Below are positions 37,525-46,409 of a stretch of 64,000 nt of DNA, in pieces. Made by a program: the position numbers and the translations under genes. Each line of letters opens with the position of its first letter. Position 1 is the first letter of the stretch. The notes beneath the pieces are model-generated. The model saw only the letters and a program-made list of their open reading frames with translations. It was not told the DNA's origin and searched no databases. Origin of the DNA: an uncultured Clostridia bacterium (GTDB lineage Bacteria; Bacillota; Clostridia; Lachnospirales; CAG-274); assembly GCA_944381435.1 (NCBI GenBank), contig CALWLD010000003.1, forward strand, positions 89,195 through 153,194, in the 5' to 3' direction.

Positions 37525-38805
37525 TTATATAGTTAATATTACTTTTGTTCCTTTTTCTTTTTCACTTTCTATTAAAATATTTCCGTTTATTTTTTCTATT
37601 ATATTTTTTACTAATGATAAGCCTAGTCCATTACCCTTTATTTCTTTAGACCTAGAAACATCTTCTCTAAAAAATGGTTCAAATATATTATCTAAGTTTT
37701 CTTTACTTATTCCTATACCAGTATCTTCTATAACAAATGTAAAATTATTCTCTTGTTTTTGTAAGCTTATAGTAATATTTCCATTATCTTTATTATATTT
37801 TATAGCATTACTTATAATATTTTCAAAAATACAGTTTATAAAGGCCTTGTTACTATTTATAATGCAGTTATCTAAATTACTATTGATAGTAATATTTTTA
37901 TTTTGTAAATCTTGGCTATAATTCAATAAAATTTTATCTATAACTTGTTTTATATCTACTTTTTCAACTAATCCTATATTATTAGATGTTAATAGTAACA
38001 AATTGTTAACTATGTCTATAAGTTTTTCTACATTTTCTTCTATGATTTCAATATTTTCTTCATATTCTTCAATTGTAGGTTTATCGTTAAGCTTTAAAAC
38101 CTGTATAGAAGATTTCATTATAGAAAGAGGAGTTTTAAGCTCGTGAGATGCACTTGCTGAGAAATTTTTTTCCATTTCAAATGAATTTTTTATTCTTAAT
38201 AACATATCATTAAAAGACTTACTTAATCTATATATTTCATCATTACTTTTAGGAAGTGCTATTTCTTCATCTAAATTATTGTGATTTATATTTTCTATAA
38301 TATTAGTCATTTTAGTAAGTGGATTTAAAAATTTTGATAAAATAATATAAGTAATAATACTACCTAAAACAACCATTATTATCATAAATGTTATTTGCAT
38401 ATTTTTAAAATTAGCTTGAGAATCAACTAATGCTGTATGGATTGGTTCCATTCCTATTTTAACATAATTTGCTGGGCTTGTAACTGAAGCTAATCTTTCA
38501 TTTGTATCTGTATTACCATCACTATTTTCATCTTCATACATTTCAGTGCTGTAAGAAATATCGCTTTCTAATTCTTCATTAATAGGTATACTGATTTCTA
38601 AATCACTTGATATTTGAAAATTATTAGATACTATAGCTTTTTCTAGGGCTATTGAGCTAGTTTCTAACTTTTTAATTGCTATATTAGTTTCTCCTTTATT
38701 TTTATAAATACTTGTATATGTAAGCATACCACAAATAAGTATTAATATCGACAATACTAAAAATGTTATTTTAAATTTTAATGTGTTCTTACTTTTAAAC
38801 CTCAC
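37525..38805 (-). CDS. Sensor histidine kinase
   Basis: This 426-residue kinase has two spans (about residues 10-30 and 132-155) around an extracellular domain with a DENSDGNTDTNERL acidic stretch. A HAMP linker follows, then the HisKA box FSASASHELKTPLSIMKSS, N box IFENIISNAIKYN, DTGIGISKENLD and GNGLGLSLVKNI. It starts inside the end of the regulator gene (11-bp overlap). It probably controls the neighbouring transport operon. Confidence 0.93.
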   Translation of the reverse strand: MRFKSKNTLKFKITFLVLSILILICGMLTYTSIYKNKGETNIAIKKLETSSIALEKAIVSNNFQISSDLEISIPINEELESDISYSTEMYEDENSDGNTDTNERLASVTSPANYVKIGMEPIHTALVDSQANFKNMQITFMIIMVVLGSIITYIILSKFLNPLTKMTNIIENINHNNLDEEIALPKSNDEIYRLSKSFNDMLLRIKNSFEMEKNFSASASHELKTPLSIMKSSIQVLKLNDKPTIEEYEENIEIIEENVEKLIDIVNNLLLLTSNNIGLVEKVDIKQVIDKILLNYSQDLQNKNITINSNLDNCIINSNKAFINCIFENIISNAIKYNKDNGNITISLQKQENNFTFVIEDTGIGISKENLDNIFEPFFREDVSRSKEIKGNGLGLSLVKNIIEKINGNILIESEKEKGTKVILTI

Positions 38806-39457
38806 AAATAATATACCCCTTTCCTCTAGTATTTTTTATAATACCATCTTTATTTAATTTCTTTTTCAATGAATGTATATGAAACTTAAATGTATTTGAA
38901 AAAAAATCAAAATCACTTTCCCAAACGTGGTCTATAATTTCTTCAGCCAAAACAAACCTATCTCTATTTAAACATAAATATTCTAATATACCATATTCTT
39001 TATTAGTAAGAACAACTTCATTATTTTCAACAAAAACTTGCTTTTTTATAGTATCTATTTTTAAGCAACCTATGTTTAAAATATTATCATTTTTTACAAA
39101 TTTCCATCTTAACAAATTTCTAATTCTAGCCTCTAATTCTAAAAAATCAAAAGGCTTTTCTAGGTAATCATTAGCTCCTAAGTCTAAACCTAAAATCTTG
39201 TCTTGCACCATATTTTTTGCAGATAATATAATTATTTTTATTTCATTATTAATTTTTCTAATTTTTTTTAAAACTTCAAATCCATCTAATTTAGGCAAAT
39301 TAATATCTAAAATAATTAGGTCATAAGTATTTATATAAAATAAATCTAGTCCTTCTTCACCATCAAATGCATTATCTACTACATAATTTAATTTTTTAAG
39401 GCCTTTACATATAATGTTAGATAATGTTTTTTCATCTTCAACTAATAGTATTTTCAT
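38795..39457 (-). CDS. OmpR-family response regulator
   Basis: This is a 220-residue regulator. The receiver has VEDEKTLS, the acceptor Asp in LIILDINLPKLDGFEVL, and LSAKNMVQDKILGLDLGANDYLEKPF. The winged helix has LTNKEYGILEYLCLN and FKFHIHSLKKKLNKDGII...GKGYIIC. The ribosome site is AGGAGAAG. First gene of the two-component pair. Confidence 0.93.
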   Translation of the reverse strand: MKILLVEDEKTLSNIICKGLKKLNYVVDNAFDGEEGLDLFYINTYDLIILDINLPKLDGFEVLKKIRKINNEIKIIILSAKNMVQDKILGLDLGANDYLEKPFDFLELEARIRNLLRWKFVKNDNILNIGCLKIDTIKKQVFVENNEVVLTNKEYGILEYLCLNRDRFVLAEEIIDHVWESDFDFFSNTFKFHIHSLKKKLNKDGIIKNTRGKGYIICEV

Positions 39458-39565
39458 AAAATCTTCTCCTGTTGTAATCTTTTATTAATTATTATTATAC
39501 ACATTTTTTATTATTTTTCTACATCTTATTATATAGACTATATTAAAATTTTTATATGATAAAAT

Positions 39566-39589
39566 AGGAATACTTAAAGAAGTATTCCT
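39566..39589. repeat. Perfect hairpin AGGAATACTT/AAGTATTCCT upstream of the response regulator
   Basis: A 10-bp perfect stem with a 4-base loop, with a short U-rich tail on the minus strand (ATTTTA). It lies in the 349-bp gap 39458-39806, which holds nothing else recognised. It could be a terminator left from the transferred block or an operator for the regulator. Confidence 0.5.
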
Positions 39590-39806
39590 AAAAATATATT
39601 TTATATATAATTATAAATTATTATGTTAGTATACTTATGTTAATTAAATAACCCACTTTAATCAATTATTTATTACTTTAAAAATATACTATGCATAAAT
39701 TTTATATATTTTAATGCTTTTATTTAATCTTGTTAATTATTTAGTTTTAAATTATATCTTATTATAAATATAATTATTAAATTAATTATATAAAGTAATA
39801 AACAAT

Positions 39807-40150
39807 TTACTTTCTTGGTTGTGGTTTCATATTATTAGGCTTTTCTATTATAAACTGTCTTTTACTATCCAGATAATCTTGAACAAGTCTTAAAGCTTCA
39901 CCAAAACGTTGAAAATGCACTACTTCTCTTTCTCTTAAAAATTTAATAGGTGTAATTACATCTGGGTCATCTGTCATATTTAGAATATATTCATATGTTG
40001 CTTTTGCTTTTTGCTCTGCCGCTAAGTTTTCGTATAAATCGGCAACAGGGTTACCTGTAGATTGAAGTCCATCAGCTGAAAATGGTACACCACCAGCATT
40101 TGCAGGGAAAATTCCTAAGCCGTGGTCAGCTTCTGTCAATATAGGACTTA
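39807..40150 (-). pseudogene. cotJC: cotJC 3'-end copy C (5'-truncated)
   Basis: An open frame of 110 codons encodes the CotJC C-terminal half starting DHGLGIFPANAGG and ending PQPRK. Start, lack of ribosome site and arm are as in copy B. The core CCTAAGCCGTGGTC is at 40114-40127, and the block has exactly the same length as copy B. All three truncated copies diverge abruptly from each other beyond the arm, as expected for junctions. Confidence 0.88.
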
Positions 40151-40286
40151 AAAATTCATAATATTTATGTTTAATAAAAATAATTTATTCATATATTTTT
40201 ATTAAATACAACACAAATATATTTTTTCTGTATTCTATAACTAAAATATTTACTTTCTTTATAATGTGATACTTTTATTTTAATAA

Positions 40287-41087
40287 TTATTTGATATTAT
40301 GCCTACCTTTTGGTACAATCATAGGTGTTCTTGAAATAGGGTCTTGAATAACTACACAATCTAAATTAAATACCTTTTTTATTAATTCTTCTGATATAAC
40401 TTCTGATGGTGTTCCTTCGCATATCAACTTTCCTTTACTTATAGCAAATATATAATCTGCATATCTTGCTGATAAGTTTATATCGTGTAATACCATAACT
40501 ATTGTTGTTTTATGTTTTTTATTTATATCTGTTAATAGGTCTAAAATTTCAACTTGATATGATATATCCAAATAAGTTGTTGGTTCGTCTAATAATAATA
40601 TATCTGTTTGTTGTGCTAGTGCCATAGCTATCCATACCCTTTGACGCTGTCCTCCAGACAATTCATCTACATTTCTATTTGCTAGTTCTTCTATATCCAT
40701 AATTTTAAGAGCCTCTTCAACTGCTTTTTTATCTTCATTAGAGCTACCCTTTAAAAAACTTTGGTAAGGAAATCTTCCTCTAGATACTAAATCAAATACA
40801 CTTATTCCCTCTGGTACAATTGGAGATTGTGGCAATAAACCTAAAATTTGAGCTAACTCTTTAGAATGAAATTCTTTGAGTTGTTTATCATTTATAGTTA
40901 TATTTCCTGATTTAGGTTTTAATAATCTTGCAAAACTTTTTAATAATGTAGATTTTCCGCATCCATTAGAACCTATTATTACACTTATTTTATTAGGTGG
41001 TATAGTTATATCTACATTATGAATTATTTCTCTATTTTCATAACTTAAAACTAAATTGTTGCCTTTTAATATTTGTTTATTACACAT
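40287..41087 (-). CDS. Ferric-siderophore ABC transporter ATPase (FecE/FhuC type)
   Basis: I start this 266-residue ATPase at the ATG at 41087 (MCNKQILKGNNLVLS), which follows AAGGGTGG. An in-frame GTG four codons earlier lies inside that site. Walker A GSNGCGKSTLLKS, signature LSGGQRQRVWIAMALAQ, Walker B ILLLDEPTTYLD and the switch His in MVLHDINLS are all present. It powers the FecCD-type permeases that precede it in the operon. Confidence 0.95.
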   Translation of the reverse strand: MCNKQILKGNNLVLSYENREIIHNVDITIPPNKISVIIGSNGCGKSTLLKSFARLLKPKSGNITINDKQLKEFHSKELAQILGLLPQSPIVPEGISVFDLVSRGRFPYQSFLKGSSNEDKKAVEEALKIMDIEELANRNVDELSGGQRQRVWIAMALAQQTDILLLDEPTTYLDISYQVEILDLLTDINKKHKTTIVMVLHDINLSARYADYIFAISKGKLICEGTPSEVISEELIKKVFNLDCVVIQDPISRTPMIVPKGRHNIK

Positions 41088-41088
41088 A

Positions 41089-42114
41089 TTATACACCACC
41101 CTTTTTATTTAATTTAAGTAATAATATTAAAAGATATGGTGCTCCTAAAACTCCTGTTATAACACCAACTGGATATCTTGTATTTAAAGCAAATTGTCCT
41201 ATTAAATCAGATGATAAAACTAAAATAGCTCCTATTAAACCAGATATAAATATGTTTTTACAACCTGTCCCTACTAACCTTTTAGATATTGGACCAGATA
41301 AAAATGCTATAAAAGATATTGGTCCTGTTACAGAAGTAGAAAAAGCAATAAGAAAAACTGCACTTATTATAAGTATTATTCTTATTAAATTGGTATTTAC
41401 CCCTAAAGAAATAGATAAATCTTCACCTAATTCCATAACTTTTAAATGATTCTCCAAAAGTAATATTATACAAGTAAAAATAATAGTTATAACAAATAAG
41501 CTAGGTATACTTTTCATTTGAACCCCATTTAAGCTACCACTAAGCCATCTTAATGCTTTTGGAACATCATATTCATTTGCATTAACCATAATATAAGAAA
41601 TAAATGCATTTAACATAGTTTGAACGCCTATACCTATTAATATAAGTCTATTATTAGAAAATACATTTCCTTTTGAAATAATATAAATCAGTGTAGCTAT
41701 AAGTATTCCAAAAATTGTAGCTATTATTGATACAATAGCTCCAGAATAATTTAAAACTAAAATGCAAAATACCGCTGCTGCACTTGAACTTGCACTAATA
41801 CCTATAACATCTGGACTGGCTAAAGAGTTTCTTAATATAGTTTGAAATGTATTTCCTGCAATAGCAAGTGATATTCCAACTAAAAGCCCTGCTAACATTC
41901 TTGGAAGCCTTATTGAAGATATGGCAAAATTAGCACCATCTATTTCTTGCCCCAATAAAACTTTTATTACTGTTTCTAATGAGTAATATTCTTTACCTAT
42001 CATTAACATACTAAAACATAAGCTTATGGTTATTAATAATAAAATTATTGTTATAAATATTGAATTCTTCTTTCTTTTTAAATAACCTTTACTAATAATA
42101 TCTGTTTCTTTCAT
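41089..42114 (-). CDS. FecCD-type iron-siderophore permease
   Basis: This 341-residue permease has about nine or ten spans. Family motifs include RLPRMLAGLLVGISLAIAGNTFQTILRNSLASPDVIGIS-type region (RLPRMLAG, PDVIGIS), SVTGPISFIAFLSGPISKRLVG and the C-terminal TRYPVGVITGVLGAPYLLILL. It overlaps the preceding permease gene by 4 bp and forms a heterodimer with it. Confidence 0.93.
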   Translation of the reverse strand: MKETDIISKGYLKRKKNSIFITIILLLITISLCFSMLMIGKEYYSLETVIKVLLGQEIDGANFAISSIRLPRMLAGLLVGISLAIAGNTFQTILRNSLASPDVIGISASSSAAAVFCILVLNYSGAIVSIIATIFGILIATLIYIISKGNVFSNNRLILIGIGVQTMLNAFISYIMVNANEYDVPKALRWLSGSLNGVQMKSIPSLFVITIIFTCIILLLENHLKVMELGEDLSISLGVNTNLIRIILIISAVFLIAFSTSVTGPISFIAFLSGPISKRLVGTGCKNIFISGLIGAILVLSSDLIGQFALNTRYPVGVITGVLGAPYLLILLLKLNKKGGV

Positions 42115-43106
42115 AATGAACGCACCTTCGCTTTCATTGAAATAATAATAAATATAGGTGCACCTATAAAAGCTGTAACTATACCAACCTCAAGCTCACT
42201 AGGAGAACCCATAATTCTTCCTATAACGTCTGAAAAAGTTAATAAAATGCTACCTACAAAAGCCGACATAGGTATTATAAACTTAATATTATTACCAAAT
42301 AACATTCTAATAATATGTGGTGCCATTAAACCAATAAATCCTATAGGTCCTGCTAAAGCAGTTACTGTACCACATAATAAAATGGCTGAAATAGAGCTAA
42401 TAATTCTAGTTAAGCCTACTTTAACACCTAAACCTATTGCAACTTCATCTCCTAAAGCTAGTGCATTTAAAGCTGGTGCTACAAAAAAACTTAATATTAT
42501 ACCCAATATAATAAATGGTAACATTACAATTATAGATTGCCAAGTTACCCCACTAATACTTCCCACTTGCCAAAATCTAAAGCTACTCATAACTTCACTT
42601 CTTGGTAACATAACTACATTTATTAGAGATGACAAAATAGCACTTATTATTACACCTGATAGTGCAAGTTTCATAGGTGATATTCCTCCATTACCAATAG
42701 ATGCTATAAGATAAACTGATATTGCTGTAATTAATCCCCCTAATAATGCTAATATTATGTATTCTTTATAAGTTGTAACACCTAAAAATGCAATACCTAA
42801 AACAACAAATAAAGCTGATCCTGTATTTATACCTAAAATACTTGGGTCTGCAATAGGATTTCTTGTTATTGATTGCATAAGTGTTCCCGATATTCCTAAT
42901 GAAGCTCCTGCCAAAAGACCGAAAACTGTTCTAGGTATTCTTTCTTTTACAACTATTGCTTCAAAATTGTTATTATCTAGATTTTTTAATGTATCTATAA
43001 CTGTTATTAAACCAATATTTTTAGAACCAAATGCTAATGAGCTAAATATACAAAATACTAATAATAATATTAGTAGTAATGACATACTTATAAATTTTAT
43101 TTTCAT
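42111..43106 (-). CDS. FecCD-type iron-siderophore permease
   Basis: This 331-residue permease partners the 41089-42114 product. Motifs: ERIPRTVFGLLAGASLGISGTL, NPIADPSILGINTG, TALAGPIGFIGLMAPHIIRMLFG (cytoplasmic coupling loop) and ELEVGIVTAFIGAPIFI. Its start abuts the end of the binding-protein gene (1-bp overlap). Confidence 0.93.
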   Translation of the reverse strand: MKIKFISMSLLLILLLVFCIFSSLAFGSKNIGLITVIDTLKNLDNNNFEAIVVKERIPRTVFGLLAGASLGISGTLMQSITRNPIADPSILGINTGSALFVVLGIAFLGVTTYKEYIILALLGGLITAISVYLIASIGNGGISPMKLALSGVIISAILSSLINVVMLPRSEVMSSFRFWQVGSISGVTWQSIIVMLPFIILGIILSFFVAPALNALALGDEVAIGLGVKVGLTRIISSISAILLCGTVTALAGPIGFIGLMAPHIIRMLFGNNIKFIIPMSAFVGSILLTFSDVIGRIMGSPSELEVGIVTAFIGAPIFIIISMKAKVRSL

Positions 43107-44152
43107 TATATTTTATCAACTGCCTCACTAATTATTTTAACATATTCTTCAATAGTATATGGTATAGATAAAGCTGACGGTGTAGCAGAAGCTGCAAGTG
43201 GAGTTCCATCTTCTATAAGTACAACAGACCCTCTTTTTATAGCAGGTATAGTACTTAGTAATTTATCTTTTTGTAAAGATTTTAATAAATTCTCATCTCC
43301 ATAGCATAATATAACATCTATATCATTTAAAACTTCAGCATTTTCAGAGCTTAAATCTAAATAAAAAGAATTAGATTCTTTTGAAAGTTCTGAAACACTT
43401 TCAGGAAGAATAAGCCCTAAATCTATAAGATAATCTGCTCTAGAATCTCCTGGTAAATATACAGAAAAGTTTCCTAAATCTGATGGGTTAAAATAGAAAA
43501 ATGCAGCACTCTTGCCTTCTATTTGTGGATATTTACTAGTTTCTTCTTTTATGATATTTTCTAAATTTGAAACAAGTTCTTTCCCTTCTTCTTCCATACC
43601 CATAGCTGTTGAATTTAAAATTATTTGTTCTCTCCATTTAGTTTGCCAAGGTAATTCTGGATATGCTACAACAGGAGCTATTTGACTTAATAAATCATAT
43701 TCTTCTTTTGTTATACCTGAAGATGCAGCCAATATAACATCTGGGTTTGATGCACTTATCGACTCAAAATCTAACCCATCTACCTCATCAAAAGTATTAG
43801 GATTTTCTTCTCCCAATTCTTTAAATTTTTCACTTGTCCAAGGTAATAATCCTGTTTCATCAGTAACACCATAATTAGCCTTTGGTATAGCAACAGGAAC
43901 CACTCCAAGTGCTAATGGAACATCTTGATTTCCCCAAGCTATTGTTGCTATACGTTCTGGTTTGCTTTCTATTATTGTTTCACCAAATGCGTGATTTATT
44001 GTAATAGGATACTGTTCATTTTTTATTTCATTAGTATTAACTTCATTATCTAAATTATTATTTTGTGATGTTTGTTCAGAGTTATTTGAGCACCCTGTAA
44101 TAGCAATACCTAAAGCTAAAGTTAAAATTAAACTTATTTTTTTAAACTTCAT
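43106..44152 (-). CDS. Iron-siderophore-binding lipoprotein
   Basis: This 348-residue protein has a lipobox ALGIAITGC followed by an Asn-rich linker. The class III binding-protein fold begins YPITINHAFGETIIESKPERIATIAWGNQDVPLALG and has PDVILAASSGITKEEYDLLSQIAPVVAYP, NDIDVILCYGDENLL and ALSIPYTIEEYV. The closest known group is the YfiY/YfmC iron(III)-citrate/hydroxamate proteins. First gene of the operon. Confidence 0.93.
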   Translation of the reverse strand: MKFKKISLILTLALGIAITGCSNNSEQTSQNNNLDNEVNTNEIKNEQYPITINHAFGETIIESKPERIATIAWGNQDVPLALGVVPVAIPKANYGVTDETGLLPWTSEKFKELGEENPNTFDEVDGLDFESISASNPDVILAASSGITKEEYDLLSQIAPVVAYPELPWQTKWREQIILNSTAMGMEEEGKELVSNLENIIKEETSKYPQIEGKSAAFFYFNPSDLGNFSVYLPGDSRADYLIDLGLILPESVSELSKESNSFYLDLSSENAEVLNDIDVILCYGDENLLKSLQKDKLLSTIPAIKRGSVVLIEDGTPLAASATPSALSIPYTIEEYVKIISEAVDKI

Positions 44153-44196
44153 ATTATTCCTCCACCTTAAATACTTGTTGTTTTTAGTTAAAATAT

Positions 44197-44248
44197 GTTA
44201 CCTTTGGTTAACTTATATTATAGTATAGTATATTACTTATTTTGTCAA
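44197..44248 (-). promoter_or_regulatory. Promoter and candidate metal-repressor operator of the iron operon
   Basis: On the minus strand TTGACA (44243-44248) and TACTAT (44220-44225) are 17 bp apart. Just downstream lies an imperfect palindrome GTTAACCAAAGGTAAC (44197-44212), which fits a DtxR/MntR-like or other iron repressor. No classical Fur box was seen. The rest of the gap to cotJC copy D is empty apart from its terminator. Confidence 0.5.
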
Positions 44249-44328
44249 GCATAATTTTAAAAATAATAAACTGAAAATGTTAAAGCTCAAACATATGTTA
44301 CACTTAAAAGATTTTTTAATAAGGATAA

Positions 44329-44370
44329 AAAGACTTATTAATCTCTACATTTTAAAGCTAATAAGTCTTT
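44329..44370 (-). terminator. Terminator after the cotJC 3' part (copy D)
   Basis: AAAGACTTATTA (44329-44340) pairs with TAATAAGTCTTT (44359-44370); the minus-strand transcript ends in a U-run. Copies B and C do not have a comparable structure right after their stops. Confidence 0.75.
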
Positions 44371-44386
44371 CTATTATATTTATATA

Positions 44387-44809
44387 CTACATTCTAGGTT
44401 GTGGTTTCATATTGTTAGGCTTTTCAATTATAAATTGTCTTTTACTATCTAAATAATCTTGAACAAGCCTTAAAGCTTCACCAAAGCGTTGAAAATGCAC
44501 TACTTCTCTTTCTCTTAAAAATTTAATAGGTGTAATTACATCTGGGTCGTCTGTCATATTTAATATATATTCATATGTTGCTTTTGCTTTTTGCTCTGCT
44601 GCTAAGTTTTCGTATAAATCGGCAACAGGGTTACCTGTTGATTGTAAACCATCAGCTGAAAATGGTACTCCACCAGCATTTGCAGGATAGATACCTAAGC
44701 CGTGGTCTACATAATATGGCCCTAGTCCAGCTTGTTTTATTTCTTCTTCTGATATATCGTCTGTTAATTGATGAACTATTGAACCTATCATTTCTAAATG
44801 TGCTAATTC
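44387..44809 (-). pseudogene. cotJC: cotJC 3' part (copy D), separated from its 5' part by a prophage
   Basis: Read from the junction core at 44809 the frame is ELAHLEMIGSIVHQL, ISEEEIKQAGLGPYYVDHGLGIYPANAGG and on to a PQPRM stop. This is the second two-thirds of CotJC, the manganese-catalase-like inner-coat protein of the CotJABC complex. Ligand-type residues are intact (E-x-x-H of ELAHLE, E of AAEQKA, E-V-V-H of REREVVH). An in-frame stop lies just outside the core, on the prophage side. Joined to 62160-62277 through the shared 7-bp core, it gives a continuous 178-codon frame, so this is one half of a split, possibly reversible gene and not simply dead. Confidence 0.92.
44803..44809. other. 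Left attachment core of prophage 1
   Basis: CTAATTC at 44803-44809 is repeated at 62160-62166. CotJC coding homology stops exactly here on the left and begins there on the right, so both are recombination junctions (attL/attR). Confidence 0.8.
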
Positions 44810-44849
44810 ATTTGTATGTTAAGTATATCATTAATAAAATATAATCTTG

Positions 44850-45528
44850 TTAAATTATTTTAGTAATTTTAGTATTAACGTCATAAACAACCTTTTTACC
44901 TAAAACCTCTGCTAATTCTGCTATGCTATAATAATTTTTGCCATTATCGTTTATTGCCTCTAGCTCTTTCCTAACACCATTTACTTCTACAACTCTTTTA
45001 ACTTTCATATAATCATTCTCCTTTAAGCTATTTTTAAAATTATTCCAAGCGACATTATTACTTACAAAATGTGTAGGACAGTTTTTATGTGTTACATCAT
45101 AATGCCTTATTACATTTTCAATAGGTATATTATACTTTTTCATTAATATTTTTGTAAGCTCTATAGCATTGTTTATTGTTTATTTATTTATTAAAATAAT
45201 AATTGCCCTTGCTATCCTTTTCTAAACACAATTCTATACCTATTGCATTGTCATTTCTACTCTTGTTATGATAATACCTTACCCTTGTACCACAATGCCA
45301 AGCAGTGTTATTATCTTCTACACTTTGCCATATTTCCTTCTCATCAATAAAATAATGTGCCGATGCATTTCTATTAGCCGATTTAAAATAATTACAGTTA
45401 CTTTTAGCTAAATCTCCATTGTTATCAGTATAATGGATAACTATAAACTGTATTTTTTGTTTTATTCCTTTAGTAAAGTTATTACTATGAGCTATCATCT
45501 TATTTATTTTCATTTTTATCATTTCCAA
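44850..45528 (-). pseudogene. Phage endolysin (Amidase_2), frameshifted
   Basis: Two adjacent frames (45184-45528 and 44850-45143) match the N- and C-terminal parts of the intact endolysin at 62834-63499. The gene is broken by a 4-bp expansion of a TTTA tandem near 45178-45190, where the intact copy has one TTTA fewer. The N-terminal part keeps the zinc His of VIHYTDNNGDLAKS and SAHYFIDEKEIWQSVEDNNTAWHCG. The C-terminal part has the stalk-like VVEVNGVRKELEAIND. Inactivation would prevent lysis by this prophage. Confidence 0.9.
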
Positions 45529-45578
45529 ACAATTTATCTATAAAATTTTTAACTTTATTTACAACTAAAGTACCTACA

Positions 45579-45971
45579 TTAAATATTAAATTGTAGCTTT
45601 TGTAATAATTCTAAAAAGCCTTTATGTAAGTTTCCGTTTATTTCTGCATAGTTTTCAAATATACTTACTAGCTCTACTGCCATAAAATAATAAAGCCCAA
45701 TATATACTATAAAATCTACTTTAAATACCCAATTTAAAACATAAAGTAAACTTATAAGCAGTAATTCTACTATCTTACCAGCTATACCCCATTTAGCTTT
45801 TTTAGATGTCCATTGTCCCTTTTTAAAACCTTTTACCCAACCAAAAATAGTGTCGATAATCATCAACACTATTAAAGCAATTATATGTTTATGTGTTTCT
45901 CCCAAAACACTAGCAAACATTCCTAAAAAAGATGCTAGGCTTAATTTAGTCATTTCTATATTACTATCCAT
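45579..45971 (-). CDS. Phage holin (holin 4 family), C-terminally truncated
   Basis: This 130-residue protein has three membrane spans (HKHIIALIVLMIIDTIFGWV, GKIVELLLISLLYVLNWVF, FIVYIGLYYFMAVELVSIF). Compared with the intact copy at 63480-63950 it loses the last 25 residues through an 8-bp tandem duplication (TTTAATAT-type) that brings in a stop after KLQFNI. The start also has a mutated ribosome site (GTAAGTAA instead of GGAGG). The spans are intact, so it may still form pores, but probably poorly. Confidence 0.85.
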   Translation of the reverse strand: MDSNIEMTKLSLASFLGMFASVLGETHKHIIALIVLMIIDTIFGWVKGFKKGQWTSKKAKWGIAGKIVELLLISLLYVLNWVFKVDFIVYIGLYYFMAVELVSIFENYAEINGNLHKGFLELLQKLQFNI

Positions 45972-46131
45972 AATTACTTACACTTTTATCAAATTCTACT
46001 ATTATAAAATGAAAATATGTAGTGCTACCTGTAATATTTTGTACATAAAGAATAGTATTACTATTTAATCTATATTCTAATGGGTCGCTAAGAAATATTA
46101 GTACTATAATTGTATTTGAAATATTTACACT
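45964..46131 (-). pseudogene. 3' remnant of a phage tail protein
   Basis: The frame FLSDPLEYRLNSNTILYVQ, YFHFIIVEFDKSVSNYG resembles the C-termini of clostridial phage tail or receptor proteins. No start codon is available. Its stop overlaps the holin start. Confidence 0.45.
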
Positions 46132-46132
46132 T

Positions 46133-46369
46133 TTAATACTTTTTTTGTGATGTACCAGAATGTATGTTATCCTTAACAGACTGTACAGATTTTATCCACA
46201 TAAAAGAATACATAATACCTATCTTATTTTCTAAATTACTAATTTTACTTTCTAAAGAATTAATCTTATTTTGTATAGTATTAACATTTGTTTTTATATT
46301 AGTAACTTTTATATCAATAGGTGTAATTTTTGAACTAAATAATTCTTTTATTAAATTATCTAAACTTTT
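46133..46369 (-). pseudogene. Remnant of a small coiled-coil phage protein
   Basis: A start-less frame reads SLDNLIKELFSSKITPIDIK, NVNTIQNKINSLESKISNLE, then MYSFMWIKSVQSVKDN. It is an XhlA- or tail-associated-like coiled coil, blocked by a stop immediately before its N-terminus. Confidence 0.4.
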
Positions 46370-46409
46370 TTAATATCACTATTTATCTTTTTTAATTAAA
46401 TAAATCCCA

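Larger units (their letters stand above)
30505..40127. mobile_element. Candidate cotJC-targeted cargo block 2 (two-component/transport genes)
   Basis: The block runs from the core in copy B to that in copy C (about 9.6 kb). It carries seven genes, all minus-strand, and ends with cotJC copy C. No recombinase is present. Mobility is inferred from boundaries only. Confidence 0.5.
40114..44707. mobile_element. Candidate cotJC-targeted cargo block 3 (iron uptake)
   Basis: The block runs from the core in copy C to the same core inside the more complete cotJC copy D (about 4.6 kb) and carries a four-gene ferric-siderophore ABC operon. No recombinase is present. Mobility is inferred from boundaries only. 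Confidence 0.5.

Noticed and set aside
30198..40139. cotJC copies B and C as functional 110-residue genes.
   Set aside because: The only start is a TTG in the foreign arm without a ribosome site, and the first half of the protein is missing.
44153..44386. Riboswitch or T-box leader before the iron operon.
   Set aside because: The leader after the predicted start is short and shows only a palindromic operator, no conserved aptamer pattern.
26901..44809. The cotJC fragments as an insertion sequence, MITE or intron.
   Set aside because: There are no terminal inverted repeats or target duplications, all copies have the same orientation, and they are plain coding sequence. Site-specific accretion fits better, though copying by another route is not excluded.
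46164..46373. A hydrophobic plus-strand frame that looks like a small membrane protein.
   Set aside because: The minus strand reads as a coiled-coil phage protein; AT-rich antisense of Lys/Asn/Ile codons gives false membrane segments.
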